Positions 1 through 8,406 of a stretch of 64,000 nt of DNA are shown piece after piece. The position numbers and the translations under genes are program-made. The notes beneath the pieces were generated by a model, which ran no database searches, had not been told where the DNA came from, and saw only the letters and a list, made by a program, of their open reading frames with translations. The stretch's first letter is position 1; the number at the start of each line of letters is the position of its first letter. Where the stretch lies: contig CAZUPD010000022.1 of assembly GCA_964621785.1 (NCBI GenBank), positions 13,023 to 77,022 of the forward strand, read 5' to 3'. This stretch comes from JACKDW01 sp964621785. Its GTDB lineage: Bacteria > Myxococcota_A > Polyangia > Nannocystales > Nannocystaceae.

Positions 1-346
1 CGCGGACAATGCCGGCGTTGTTGACGAGGATGTCGAGCTGGCCATGGCGTTCGACAAGTGACGCCACGGCTTCGTCGACTTGCTGACGGTTGGCGACATC
101 GACCCGGGAAAACCCTGCCTCGCCACCGGCATTGACGATCTCGGTTGCGGTGGCATCTCCGGCCTGCTCGTCAAGATCCCACAGCTCGACGGTCGCCCCA
201 GCCTGGGCAAATGCCTTCGCTGTCGCTCGGCCGATGCCGTTGGCTGCTCCAGTGATGAGGGCGACGCGGTCACGAAGACCACCGGGAAACTCGGATACTT
301 GAGGTTGCTGGTTCACGGGCAACGAGTAACGAATCGGGCGGGCCAC
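1..346 (-). CDS. SDR-family dehydrogenase/reductase, 3' end beyond window
   Basis: The reverse strand encodes the N-terminal part of a short-chain dehydrogenase/reductase. The Rossmann dinucleotide loop reads TGAANGIG at about residue 36, and the NNAG motif that follows beta-4 lies close to the window edge. The protein should bind NAD(P)(H) and oxidise or reduce a small substrate; the substrate cannot be told because the catalytic Tyr-x-x-x-Lys region is outside the window. I chose the GTG at 346 because a CAGAGGA ribosome-binding sequence sits about five bases upstream; a GTG at 316 is the alternative. About 210 bases of spacer separate it from the end of the next reverse-strand gene, with nothing recognisable in them. 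Confidence 0.85.
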   Translation of the reverse strand, partial: MARPIRYSLPVNQQPQVSEFPGGLRDRVALITGAANGIGRATAKAFAQAGATVELWDLDEQAGDATATEIVNAGGEAGFSRVDVANRQQVDEAVASLVERHGQLDILVNNAGIVR

Positions 347-558
347 TTCAATCCTCTGCGGTCGAGGTGATGTGAGCTGTGGCGCATCGTTGCGCAACGT
401 GGATTGCGCAGCCACGTGCGGAGCGTAACCGACCGCTCGGGTCGCCGGTCGTGGTACGTTTCTGCCTCGTCGATCTAAAGTGAGTGTATCAACAAATAAA
501 TTGACGAAGGTGACGAACCGGACCCACATCCAGCGAGTCCGTTCGTTCCTACCTGCGA

Positions 559-2487
559 CTACTCGACGATGAGCTCGAGGTCGAGGCCACCGGGGTACCA
601 GTAGCTCGTGTACTGACCGTAGCCATACACGCTGATACCGATAGCCAGATCGGACGAGATTTCGTGGGTGCCGTCGCCATTGTTGGCGAGTGCGAGGCGG
701 GCCACGCCGTAGCCGGTCCCGCCGATGGACAGGAAGTTGTTGACCGCGTTGCCATCGAGTGTGACCGACGCACCGTCGGGTGCGACGATGTTGACGTAGC
801 TATACTCGTAGTTGGTCGGGGCGTGGAACAGGTAGTAGTCGCGGAACTGTTCGGTCGCCACGGCGAGGGTCATGGCCGGATCCCCGGAGTTACCACCGGC
901 TTCTTGGCCGAGCATGTACTGCGCGACGATCACCTTGGCGCTGGCCGAGATTTCAAAGTCCTGGTTGTTTTGAGCAATCTCGACATAGCCGCCCGCAGCC
1001 GGGATCATCGTCGGCGCACCGCCCTGTGGTGGGTCGTAGGTGAGGGTCGTATTCGCCTCGGTGGCCACGATCCGAACCATCTCGGCCTTGGGCTGATTCG
1101 GGTTGGTCGGGATAAGCGGCGGCGTGACAATGTATGTCGTTGCAAGTGTTTCGTAGGGAGGGATACTCTCCTCGATGTGGTCACAGGCTTGGATGTTGTA
1201 CGGTATGTATGTACACATGCTTCCGCCGATGACCTGAATCGGCTTGTCCGCGGTAATATGGGTCCCGGTCACATCTGATGGGCTTGGGCTACCGCCAACA
1301 TTGGCAGAGAACACTTCCAAAACATCACCCTGGTTGAGGGTGATTTGTCCGGCCCCGTTGGCCGGCAGGCCGCCACCCGCACGGATGGTGCCACCTGTCG
1401 CCGAAGGGGCGATGGTGACGGTTGTGCCATCTTCGCTCGCCGTCACAGCGTAGAGGCCCGGGTACCAAATGTTCCCCAGTGTGAATAGCCAACTGTTGCG
1501 AGCCGCGACGAAGTAATCACCCGTCCAGGTGTTCACAGGTAGTAGCAGGGAGGCGTCATTGGTGTAGGAAAAACCGCCCGACTGATACTCGAGTGGGTTG
1601 TACTGATAGACGGTCACAGGTTGGTCGGTGCGCAGTCGAAACGCGCCGTCGGGGACCAACATCGAGCCCGCGGCGTCGCTCGCCTTGAGCTGTGTCTGCC
1701 ACGGAAGCGGAATCACGGCGACTTGGCCGGCGTTGACAGTTCCGGTGTAGACGCTGTTGCTCCCCTGATCGACGCGAACATTTGCGGTGTTACTCGATGT
1801 GTTGGAGACGATGACCGCAAAGTTGAAGTTGGTGGCGACGACATTGGCCGTGACCGTCGGGTAGTAGTCGCACCCGATATAGCTGAGGCCGAGAGTATCC
1901 GGTGCACATGCACCGATACACTTCCCGAGATCCGCGTCGCACATGACACCTTGGACACTGTCACAAAGTTCATCTTCGTACCCCTGACCGTCGTCGGTGC
2001 ACACCGTGAGTGTGTCACCATTGCACGTGCCTTCGCCCGGGACACAGAGCACACAGCCGAGGCCGTCGGCGCATTGGTTGTCGCAGGCGGTCTCCTCGGT
2101 GTAGCCACCCATTCCGTCGCAAATTTTCGCCACGCCATCTTCACAGATGACGGTACCGGCCTCGCAAAACGGATCCGTGGTGGTTTCGGAATCGGACTCG
2201 GTGGTGTCGGACTCGGTGGTGTCGGACTCGGTGGTGTCGGTCTCGGCTGTGTCGGTGGTGTCGGACTCGGACTCGGATTCTGAACCAGAGGGGTCATCGG
2301 TTGTTGGACCGGCCGAATCGGGGCTCGTACCGTCCGATGTCATCATGGTATCGCCAGAGCTCGACAGCGTCACCAAACCGGTGGGGCCCGACGATTCGGT
2401 TGTCGAATCCTCCTCTCCACCACACGCAACCAGTAGCGTAGGGGTAACGAGTGTGGTGAGGAACAAGGAAAGTCGTTGGTGTTTCAT
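559..2487 (-). CDS. IgGFc-binding-domain surface lipoprotein, paralog 1
   Basis: This 642-residue protein has a lipoprotein signal peptide ending in the lipobox LVAC (Cys at about residue 22), then a Ser/Thr/Asp/Glu linker with TTESD repeats (about 30-105), a Cys-rich segment of about 16 cysteines (about 108-195), and a large beta-rich domain to the C-terminus. That domain resembles the IgGFc-binding-protein N-terminal family: VSNTSS, a PVTVYQY segment, the KPIQVIGG segment and repeated ASVTLDG-like strands. It is presumably anchored at the outer surface, as adhesin or receptor; no ligand can be inferred. It is closely similar to the next gene (2778-4814), so the pair is a tandem duplication. 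The ATG at 2487 is preceded by GCGAGG and, further upstream, by the ACATGT boxes that the paralog also has. Confidence 0.85.
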   Translation of the reverse strand: MKHQRLSLFLTTLVTPTLLVACGGEEDSTTESSGPTGLVTLSSSGDTMMTSDGTSPDSAGPTTDDPSGSESESESDTTDTAETDTTESDTTESDTTESDSETTTDPFCEAGTVICEDGVAKICDGMGGYTEETACDNQCADGLGCVLCVPGEGTCNGDTLTVCTDDGQGYEDELCDSVQGVMCDADLGKCIGACAPDTLGLSYIGCDYYPTVTANVVATNFNFAVIVSNTSSNTANVRVDQGSNSVYTGTVNAGQVAVIPLPWQTQLKASDAAGSMLVPDGAFRLRTDQPVTVYQYNPLEYQSGGFSYTNDASLLLPVNTWTGDYFVAARNSWLFTLGNIWYPGLYAVTASEDGTTVTIAPSATGGTIRAGGGLPANGAGQITLNQGDVLEVFSANVGGSPSPSDVTGTHITADKPIQVIGGSMCTYIPYNIQACDHIEESIPPYETLATTYIVTPPLIPTNPNQPKAEMVRIVATEANTTLTYDPPQGGAPTMIPAAGGYVEIAQNNQDFEISASAKVIVAQYMLGQEAGGNSGDPAMTLAVATEQFRDYYLFHAPTNYEYSYVNIVAPDGASVTLDGNAVNNFLSIGGTGYGVARLALANNGDGTHEISSDLAIGISVYGYGQYTSYWYPGGLDLELIVE

Positions 2488-2549
2488 GAAAGCCTCGCGC
2501 CTGCATCATATCGATACAAGCGGCCAGCGAGCCGTTTTCCTTCGGGAAG

Positions 2550-2582
2550 GTTTGTAAAAACATGTTTTTACAAACATGTTTG
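2550..2582 (-). promoter_or_regulatory. Inverted-repeat operator candidate upstream of paralog 1
   Basis: Positions 2550-2575 form a perfect 26-bp palindrome centred on ACATGT, overlapping a second palindrome, CAAACATGTTTG, at 2571-2582. The two ACATGT centres are 14 bp apart and lie about 75 and 89 bp upstream of the start codon. The paralogous gene has the same boxes at nearly the same distances. Between boxes and start codon both genes also share a -10-like TCGATA(T/A)GAT segment and the RBS. This is best explained as the binding site of a shared dimeric regulator; identity unknown. Confidence 0.6.
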
Positions 2583-2670
2583 GGCGGTCGACTGCTTGTT
2601 TTGACCCGTTGTGCCCCGCATGACTCTTGTCGGTCCTAGGGTGCCTCGCTTGCTGACACGCGAAACGAAC

Positions 2671-2709
2671 ACGGGCTCCCGGTCGTAGCGTCGACGACTT
2701 GGAGCCCGT
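2671..2709 (-). terminator. Hairpin downstream of paralog 2
   Basis: A 9-bp perfect stem (ACGGGCTCC at 2671-2679 with GGAGCCCGT at 2701-2709) encloses 21 bases and lies about 70 bp past the stop codon of the 2778-4814 gene. There is no clear U-run, so termination is only possible, not shown. It could instead be part of the leader of the next gene. Confidence 0.3.
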
Positions 2710-2777
2710 GGACAGCCGTCGACGGGTGACGCCGCAGAGGAGGCGACCACTTCGTCGACGTTCGATGACCAACTCGA

Positions 2778-4814
2778 TTATTGGACGATCAGGTCGAGGT
2801 CGAGACCGCCGGGGTACCAGTAACTGGTGTACTGGCCGTAGCCGTACACACTGATACCGATATCCTGGTCGGACGTGACCTCGTGGGTTCCATCTCCGTT
2901 GTTGGCAAGTGCGAGACGGGCCACGCCGTAGCCAGTTCCACCGATCGACAGGAAGTTGTTGACCGCATTGCCGTCGAGGGTGACCGACGCACCGTCGGGG
3001 GCGACGATATTGACGTAGCTATACTCGTAGTTCGTCGGTGCGTGGAACAGGTAGTTGTCGCGGAACTGTTCAGTCGCGACCGCGAGGGTCATGGCCGGGT
3101 CACCCGAGTTACCGCCCGCCTGTTGGCCGAGCATGTACTGGGCGACGATCACCTTGGCACTTGCCGAAATCTCAAAGTCCTGGTCGTTTTGAGCAATCTC
3201 GACGTAGTCGCCCGCGTTGGCGATCATCGTCGGCGCACCACCCTGTGGCGGGTCGTACGACAGGGTTGTACCCGCCTCGGTGGCGATGATCCGAACCATC
3301 TCCGCCTTCGGCTGGTTTGGATTGGTCGGAATCAGTGGTGGCGTGACGATATATGTATCAGCAAGAGTTTCGTAGGGTGGAATCGACTCTTCGAGGTGGT
3401 CACAGGCGGAGATATTGTGCGGCACGTATGTACAAATACTTCCGCCGATGACTTGAATCTTCTTATCGGCGGTGATGTGCGTACCGGTGACATCCGCCGA
3501 GCTCGGGTTGTTGCCGACGTTACCCGAGAAGACCTCGAGGACATCACCTTGGTTCAGTACAACTTGGCCGGCGCCGTTGGCAGGAAGTCCACCACCTGCA
3601 CGGATGGCACCACCGGTCGCGGAGGGGTCGATGGTGACGGTTGTGTTATCCTCACTCGCTGTCACGGCGTAGATTCCCGGATACCAAGCCGAGCCGCCAA
3701 ATAGCCAGGAGTTGCGGGCCGCGACGAAGTAGTCGCCGGTCCAGGTGTTGACGGGGAGCAGCAACGAGGCGTCATTGGTGTACGAGAAGCCACTTTCTTG
3801 GTACTGCAACGGATTGTACTGATACACAGTCACCGGCTGGTCGGAACGCAGGCGGAACGCACCGTCGGGCACCATCATGGAGTTGGAATTCTGGGCTCCC
3901 TTGAGCTGAAGTTGCCACGGAAGCTGAATGACCTCTACCTGTCCACCGCCGACGGTCCCGTTGTAGATCGTATTGTTGCCCTGGTCGATGCGGACGTTGG
4001 CAGTATTGCTCGACGTATTCGAAACGATCACTGCAAAGTCGAAGGAGTTGGGAACGATATTGGCGGTGACAGTCGGGTAGTAGTCGCAGCCGATATAGCT
4101 CAAGCCGAGCGTGTCCGGTGCACATGCACCGATACATGCGTCGAGATCATCGTCGCACATGACCCCCTGCACACTGTCGCAGAATTCGTCTTCGTAGCTC
4201 TGTCCGTCTTCGGCACAAACCGTGAGGGTATCGCCGTTGCAACTTCCCTCACCCGGCACACACAGGACACATCCGAGGCTGTCGACGCACTCGTTGTCAC
4301 AGTCGGTTTCTTCGGAGAACCCACCCATACCGTCGCAGACTTTTTCCACGCCGTCTTCGCAGATGACCGTGCCCTCCTCGCAGAACGGATCAGTGGTGTT
4401 ATCTGTGTCGCTCGGGTCGGTCGGGTCGGTCGGATCGGTCGGGTCCGTTGGGTCGGTCGGGTCGGTCGGGTCGGTCGGGTCCGTTGGGTCGGTCGGGTCC
4501 GTTGGGTCGGTCGGGTCCGTTGGGTCGGTCGGGTCGGTCGGGTCCGTTGGGTCGGTCGGATCGGTCGGGTCTGTTGGGTCGGTCGGGTCGGACTCTGACT
4601 CAGACTCCGATCCAGACGGGTTGTCTGTGGTCGGACCTGCGGAGTCGGGTGTCGTACCAGCTGACGTCATTGTCGTCATATCTCCGGTTTCCGTGGTCGT
4701 ATCCATCTCGGTTCCGGAGTCAGTCGTTGTCGTCTCCTCACCGCCACAAGCAGTCAAAAGTGCCGGTGTCAAGAGCGTGGCAAGGAGTAAGGAAGTTGTC
4801 TTGTGATGTTTCAT
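2778..4814 (-). CDS. IgGFc-binding-domain surface lipoprotein, paralog 2
   Basis: This is the tandem paralog of the preceding lipoprotein: lipobox LTAC, a Ser/Thr/Asp/Glu linker, a long Asp-Pro-Thr tandem repeat, a Cys-rich segment and the same IgGFc-binding-type beta domain, nearly identical over its last 100 residues. The repeat makes an extended, negatively charged stalk that would lift the globular domain from the membrane. I start it at the ATG at 4814 (MKHHKTT), which matches the paralog's MKHQRLS and has GAGGG five bases upstream, rather than the in-frame ATG at 4835. It lies immediately upstream of paralog 1 in transcription order but has its own promoter region with ACATGT boxes, so the two are likely co-regulated separate units. 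Confidence 0.87.
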   Translation of the reverse strand: MKHHKTTSLLLATLLTPALLTACGGEETTTTDSGTEMDTTTETGDMTTMTSAGTTPDSAGPTTDNPSGSESESESDPTDPTDPTDPTDPTDPTDPTDPTDPTDPTDPTDPTDPTDPTDPTDPTDPTDPTDPTDPSDTDNTTDPFCEEGTVICEDGVEKVCDGMGGFSEETDCDNECVDSLGCVLCVPGEGSCNGDTLTVCAEDGQSYEDEFCDSVQGVMCDDDLDACIGACAPDTLGLSYIGCDYYPTVTANIVPNSFDFAVIVSNTSSNTANVRIDQGNNTIYNGTVGGGQVEVIQLPWQLQLKGAQNSNSMMVPDGAFRLRSDQPVTVYQYNPLQYQESGFSYTNDASLLLPVNTWTGDYFVAARNSWLFGGSAWYPGIYAVTASEDNTTVTIDPSATGGAIRAGGGLPANGAGQVVLNQGDVLEVFSGNVGNNPSSADVTGTHITADKKIQVIGGSICTYVPHNISACDHLEESIPPYETLADTYIVTPPLIPTNPNQPKAEMVRIIATEAGTTLSYDPPQGGAPTMIANAGDYVEIAQNDQDFEISASAKVIVAQYMLGQQAGGNSGDPAMTLAVATEQFRDNYLFHAPTNYEYSYVNIVAPDGASVTLDGNAVNNFLSIGGTGYGVARLALANNGDGTHEVTSDQDIGISVYGYGQYTSYWYPGGLDLDLIVQ
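4413..4590. repeat. 9-bp tandem repeat encoding (Asp-Pro-Thr)n
   Basis: About nineteen 9-bp units (GGTCGGTCG or GGTCCGTTG on the plus strand) lie inside the paralog 2 lipoprotein gene. Units are near-identical but interleave two codon variants. Tracts like this expand and shrink by slippage in whole codons, changing stalk length without a frameshift. Paralog 1 has a shorter TTESD tract at the same place. Confidence 0.9.
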
Positions 4815-4866
4815 GAAACCCTCGTGCCCTGGCATCTTATCGAGAGTTGGTGCTCAGATCACGAGT

Positions 4867-4909
4867 ACAAAACATGTTTTTGAAACATGTCTAAATAAAC
4901 ATGTTTTGT
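4867..4909 (-). promoter_or_regulatory. Inverted-repeat operator candidate upstream of paralog 2
   Basis: Arms ACAAAACATGTTT (4867-4879) and AAACATGTTTTGT (4897-4909) are perfect 13-bp inverted repeats. A third ACATGT box (4885-4890) sits between them, so three boxes occur at 13-14 bp centre spacing, about 60, 74 and 88 bp upstream of the start codon. Two of these distances match the boxes of paralog 1. A -10-like TCGATAAGAT and the RBS follow, as in the paralog. Confidence 0.6.
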
Positions 4910-4940
4910 GTTCCATGGATGATACCGCCCGCGTGAGCAG

Positions 4941-6488
4941 TCACGCTGGCCGAGACGCGCGTGTGACCAACGCCTCAACCCCGGGTTTGACAACTTCGTG
5001 CAGGGTTGTGAGGCTGGTACAAAGTTCAGATCGAAGTCCAGGCAGGCCGAACACTGGGCGTTGGGGGGTACAAGCCTCTGCATGCAGGAGTCTTTGACCT
5101 GCTCGATCGATACTGTCCGTCAGAGAATGTTCGATCGCTCGACGTTGGTCCGGATGTGCGCTTTCGATGAGCCAGCGCAGCGTCCGCCAAGCGAGTTGGG
5201 CGTGTCTCAACTCGTCGTCTGCAATCAGTGTGTATACATCACGGGTATCGGCGTCGGAGGCAAGTGCGGCAGCTTCGAGCGCTTGGGCGACGCCAATCGT
5301 TTCACCCAGACAGGCTTCTTCGAACAACTGCTGGGCAACCCGCACGCGATCGACTGGCCCGGATTGGCTGCCGCGAAGGTCGAAGAATCCAGGGACGGCA
5401 CAACCACCGAATCGCTGAGACATCTGGAGGCACAGCTGCGTGTGGCGGATCTCATCGGCGAGTGCAGCTCGAGCTTGCACAAGTAGATCTGGAGGTGCCC
5501 CCAAGGCCAATAGCTGGTTGATAAACCTGGCAAAGCTAGCGACCGACGCATGTTCTAGCTGCCCGACGTGGCGCCAATGCTCGGCCATCTCGCGGTCGGC
5601 GGGTACTTGTGTGAAGTCCATATCGGAAATCCATGTAGATGCACTTTTGGTGGCAATCGTTTTGGCGACCCGAGCATTTCCGGCGACGAGAAATGGGCGT
5701 CCGATGACGCATGTCATACCCGTACATTCCCACTTGGTGGTCTCCGTGAGTGAGCCTCGGTCGACCGTCATACCCATACACGAGCGACCCTCCTCGCACG
5801 CCCCGTGGGTACGACAGGCGTCACCTCCCTCGCGACAGGCGATGGTGACCGCTTCGGAACAACCGTTGAAGTGGATCGCAGCACCACACTCCCCGGAGGA
5901 ACAGTCGCTGTCGGTCCGGCACTCGGCGGGTTCACATCGCGGTAGCTTTGTGTCTTTGCGCCCGTCGCGAAATGCGAGGGCACCCGTGCAGACACAAACT
6001 TCGTCGGCAGCGCAGTCGTTGTCACCGATGCAGGCGTAGTGGCACCCACAGTAGGTCTTGGTGTCAGCTCGCGCCCACGGACCACGGGGGTAGGCGATAC
6101 AGCGACCGTGCGGTTTTTCGCCGCAATCCGCATCGGTTTGGCAGGGGCCTTCGGAGTCGCCTCCGGGACAAGCGTTCTCGAGGACAGCCGGGATTTCGCA
6201 GGCGACGGCACGACTACGATGCACACTCCCATCGCCGCAGATCGAGTATCCTGTGGGTTGGTTGTCGACGCCAATAATTTCGCGATCACCTGCACATGCA
6301 ATCTTTTCCCGCGGCGTCGGAGGTTCGACTTGCTTTGCCGGGGGATGGCTCGCCTCGGGTGGCTGTGGTGCTTGTGGTGTTCCCGAAGGATCGGGGTCGG
6401 TCGGCTTGTCGATCGACGTGCAACCGGCGAGCGGGACGACAACTGTCAAAATGGCGTGACGAAGACGATGGAGATTGTCCGGCCGCAT
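4941..6488 (-). CDS. Lipoprotein with Cys-rich region and ferritin-like di-iron domain
   Basis: This 515-residue protein starts with a lipoprotein signal peptide (lipobox LAGC near residue 23) and a Pro-rich linker, followed by a region with about 30 cysteines (about 62-275) containing DxDC motifs of the kind common in myxobacterial surface proteins. The C-terminal 200 residues are helical and ferritin/rubrerythrin-like: the helices carry LEHASVASF, DEIRHTQL, EEACLGET and DDELRHAQL, supplying the two ExxH pairs and extra Glu residues of a di-iron site. It would sit outside the cytoplasm as a metal-binding or oxidase-type protein; the substrate is unknown. A ferritin-like domain on a lipoprotein is unusual (see findings). 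Confidence 0.75.
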   Translation of the reverse strand: MRPDNLHRLRHAILTVVVPLAGCTSIDKPTDPDPSGTPQAPQPPEASHPPAKQVEPPTPREKIACAGDREIIGVDNQPTGYSICGDGSVHRSRAVACEIPAVLENACPGGDSEGPCQTDADCGEKPHGRCIAYPRGPWARADTKTYCGCHYACIGDNDCAADEVCVCTGALAFRDGRKDTKLPRCEPAECRTDSDCSSGECGAAIHFNGCSEAVTIACREGGDACRTHGACEEGRSCMGMTVDRGSLTETTKWECTGMTCVIGRPFLVAGNARVAKTIATKSASTWISDMDFTQVPADREMAEHWRHVGQLEHASVASFARFINQLLALGAPPDLLVQARAALADEIRHTQLCLQMSQRFGGCAVPGFFDLRGSQSGPVDRVRVAQQLFEEACLGETIGVAQALEAAALASDADTRDVYTLIADDELRHAQLAWRTLRWLIESAHPDQRRAIEHSLTDSIDRAGQRLLHAEACTPQRPVFGLPGLRSELCTSLTTLHEVVKPGVEALVTRASRPA

Positions 6489-6533
6489 ACCCTATGGTAG
6501 CAGCCACAAGCGCAGCTCCGCAGTCGTACACGG

Positions 6534-7256
6534 TCAATTGTGGGTCAGCTCGGCGACGTATTGGTAGGGCAGCATGTCGTTGTCGACCTTGACCCGAGAA
6601 AAACCCAAGGCCTCGAGCTGTTGAAACACGTCGTCGGCAGCGATCCGCATCTCGGCAGGCGGTCCGGGGGCGTCTTCCGGAGCATCGGGTTTAAAGTCGA
6701 CGATCACGAGTTTGCCCCCCGGTTTGAGGGTTCGCAGAATCGGCAAAAAGAAGCTGTCCGGTTGCTCGATATGGTGGAAGACGTTGCACATAAACACAAC
6801 GTCGACCGGCTCGGGCAGCGCGGGGTCGATGGCTGAACCTTTGACCGCGTACAGGTTGCTGAATCCCTCGCGCCGGGCCCGGCGACTGAGGTAGGCGACC
6901 ATTGCCGCCTCAACATCGTTGGCGAACACCTTGCCCTTGGGGACAGCCGCGGCGAACTTCATGGAGAAGTAGCCCGTACCGGCTCCGATGTCGGCGACCA
7001 CTGCATCTTCGGGGAGGCCGAGACTCGCTACGACTTCGTCAGGTTTTTGCCAAGCGGCCCGCTCGGGCGAATCGAACATCTCAGCCCAAGCTTCGGGGTC
7101 ATCGAATTTGTGGTGGCCACCTTTGTGCTGGTGCCCGTGTTTGTGTTTGGGTTTCGCTGTCTCGTCCGTGTCTGTCACGTCCGCGCCCTTCTTCGGTCCA
7201 CAACCGGATGCAGTCAACGCATATACACTGAACACGAGGGCGACAATTCGAAGCAT
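6534..7256 (-). CDS. Lipid-anchored class I SAM methyltransferase
   Basis: The 240-residue product begins with a signal peptide and lipobox TASGC, then a His/Lys-rich linker (HKHGHQHKGGHH, about residues 38-49), then a class I methyltransferase fold: motif I is VADIGAGTGYFS (about residue 88), an acidic residue follows at FANDVEAAM, and the LKPGGKLVIVDF motif lies near residue 180. The family transfers methyl groups from S-adenosylmethionine. The lipoprotein signal would place the enzyme outside the cytoplasm, where SAM is not expected, so location or activity is puzzling. The start at 7256 (MLRIVALVF) gives a standard signal peptide; an in-frame ATG five codons upstream is possible. Confidence 0.8.
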   Translation of the reverse strand: MLRIVALVFSVYALTASGCGPKKGADVTDTDETAKPKHKHGHQHKGGHHKFDDPEAWAEMFDSPERAAWQKPDEVVASLGLPEDAVVADIGAGTGYFSMKFAAAVPKGKVFANDVEAAMVAYLSRRARREGFSNLYAVKGSAIDPALPEPVDVVFMCNVFHHIEQPDSFFLPILRTLKPGGKLVIVDFKPDAPEDAPGPPAEMRIAADDVFQQLEALGFSRVKVDNDMLPYQYVAELTHN

Positions 7257-7311
7257 GCCCGCAGGATACACGCCGACATGCCGGTTGCGGCTCTTTGGCG
7301 GGTGCGCAAAA

Positions 7312-7650
7312 TTAAAAAATGCCGGAGACGGTACCCGTCAGTAGCTTGACGAGGCCCGCGCGCCCATTTTGCGCGGTTTCGACGGCCATCCGGTGCAGCT
7401 GCAAGAGATCGTCAAGGTTGTCGATGCCGGCGAGGGCTGCCCGAAAGTTGACCGTGTCATAGTCGGCACTGATCCGGGTGGCAGCCACCATCGTCAGCTC
7501 GCCACTGCTCGGCTTGAACTTGTCCCAGTCGATCTCACCGGAGTCGCTGTCGATGACTTGCGACAGGGTCCCGGTGTAGGTGGTGACGGTCAGCGTCGAG
7601 AGGTCTTGGATCTCGTCGGAAAATTTCTTGATTGCGTCGCGGATGCCCAT
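7312..7650 (-). CDS. Hypothetical protein, 112 residues
   Basis: I do not recognise this protein. It is soluble, mixed alpha/beta by eye, without signal peptide or membrane segment. It starts MGIRDAIKKF and ends with a hydrophobic tail (VKLLTGTVSGIF). I start it at the ATG at 7650 because the upstream in-frame extension is Arg/Pro-rich and lies in another coding direction's spacer. It is followed in transcription by the lipid-anchored methyltransferase at 56 bases' distance and preceded by a DUF4440-like lipoprotein, so the three may share a transcript. Confidence 0.65.
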   Translation of the reverse strand: MGIRDAIKKFSDEIQDLSTLTVTTYTGTLSQVIDSDSGEIDWDKFKPSSGELTMVAATRISADYDTVNFRAALAGIDNLDDLLQLHRMAVETAQNGRAGLVKLLTGTVSGIF

Positions 7651-7739
7651 GGTCTTGCGGCCAGTGTACAAAACGGGACACAGGTGGGTGTCTGAAAAGA
7701 CAGATGAATACGATGGGCACATCTGGCCTTGCATGTACA

Positions 7740-8207
7740 TTATTGACCAGGGTCGGCGGAAGTATGGTCGTGCACAACTTTCCAGCCTGCCGGTGTGCGG
7801 ACGAGCGCAAGTGAAAAGATGCCCGAACCGGCCTGTGGGGTGTCCCGCAGGTGCCAACGCCCGTAGGCGATCGCTCCGTCCCCCCCGAGACCGCGGACAT
7901 CGAGGATCTCGAACTCGAGCTTTCCCATCGTGCTGGCGTCGTCGCCGTAGCGAGCGCGGTACTTCTCGAGCGTTTGCTCCCAACCGACCCGAACCTTGGC
8001 ACCGGAGGTAAAAACGAGCTTGGGCGAGTGTTCGTACCCCTTCATATAGTCCTCGAGATCACCGCGGTTCCAGGCATCGCGTTGCGCGGATAAAAGATCG
8101 GCGATGGCATCAGCATCAGCGGGCGAAAACTCGGGGCAGTGCTCGCTGCTGCCACATCCAGGGAGTGCGAGCCATCCGACGAGGGCGAGGGCGGCGAGTC
8201 GGTCCAT
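7740..8207 (-). CDS. SnoaL/DUF4440-like (NTF2 fold) lipoprotein
   Basis: The 155-residue product has a signal peptide with lipobox LPGC and then a domain with the DUF4440/SnoaL pattern: an N-terminal helix ADLLSAQRDAWNRGDLEDYMKGY, then strands ending in GWKVVHDHTS, as in many NTF2-like proteins whose C-terminal strand carries the His. Members bind or isomerise small molecules; no substrate can be proposed here. The chosen start (MDRLAAL) gives a compact signal peptide; an in-frame ATG five codons upstream is an alternative. The reading direction is opposite to the DUF1993 gene that follows at 8407. Confidence 0.75.
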   Translation of the reverse strand: MDRLAALALVGWLALPGCGSSEHCPEFSPADADAIADLLSAQRDAWNRGDLEDYMKGYEHSPKLVFTSGAKVRVGWEQTLEKYRARYGDDASTMGKLEFEILDVRGLGGDGAIAYGRWHLRDTPQAGSGIFSLALVRTPAGWKVVHDHTSADPGQ

Positions 8208-8406
8208 TTGTTGAGGATACAACGTGATCCGGATTCGCGGGTTGACATCGTCCGGCTCCGCAAATTGCGGATCCTAACCTCGGCAAAGTGGCAAGAGAGA
8301 CATCCACCGCGCGTTCGCGGGACCGGGAGTATTCGGGTGCGCAGTGATGTGTTCGCCGTCGAGAAAACCCACAGGCCGTCGATTGACGGATCTGTGGATG
8401 CATGCG

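Noticed and set aside
4410..4600. Tandem repeat considered as a CRISPR array
   Set aside because: Units are 9 bp without spacers and encode Asp-Pro-Thr in frame; no cas genes are near.
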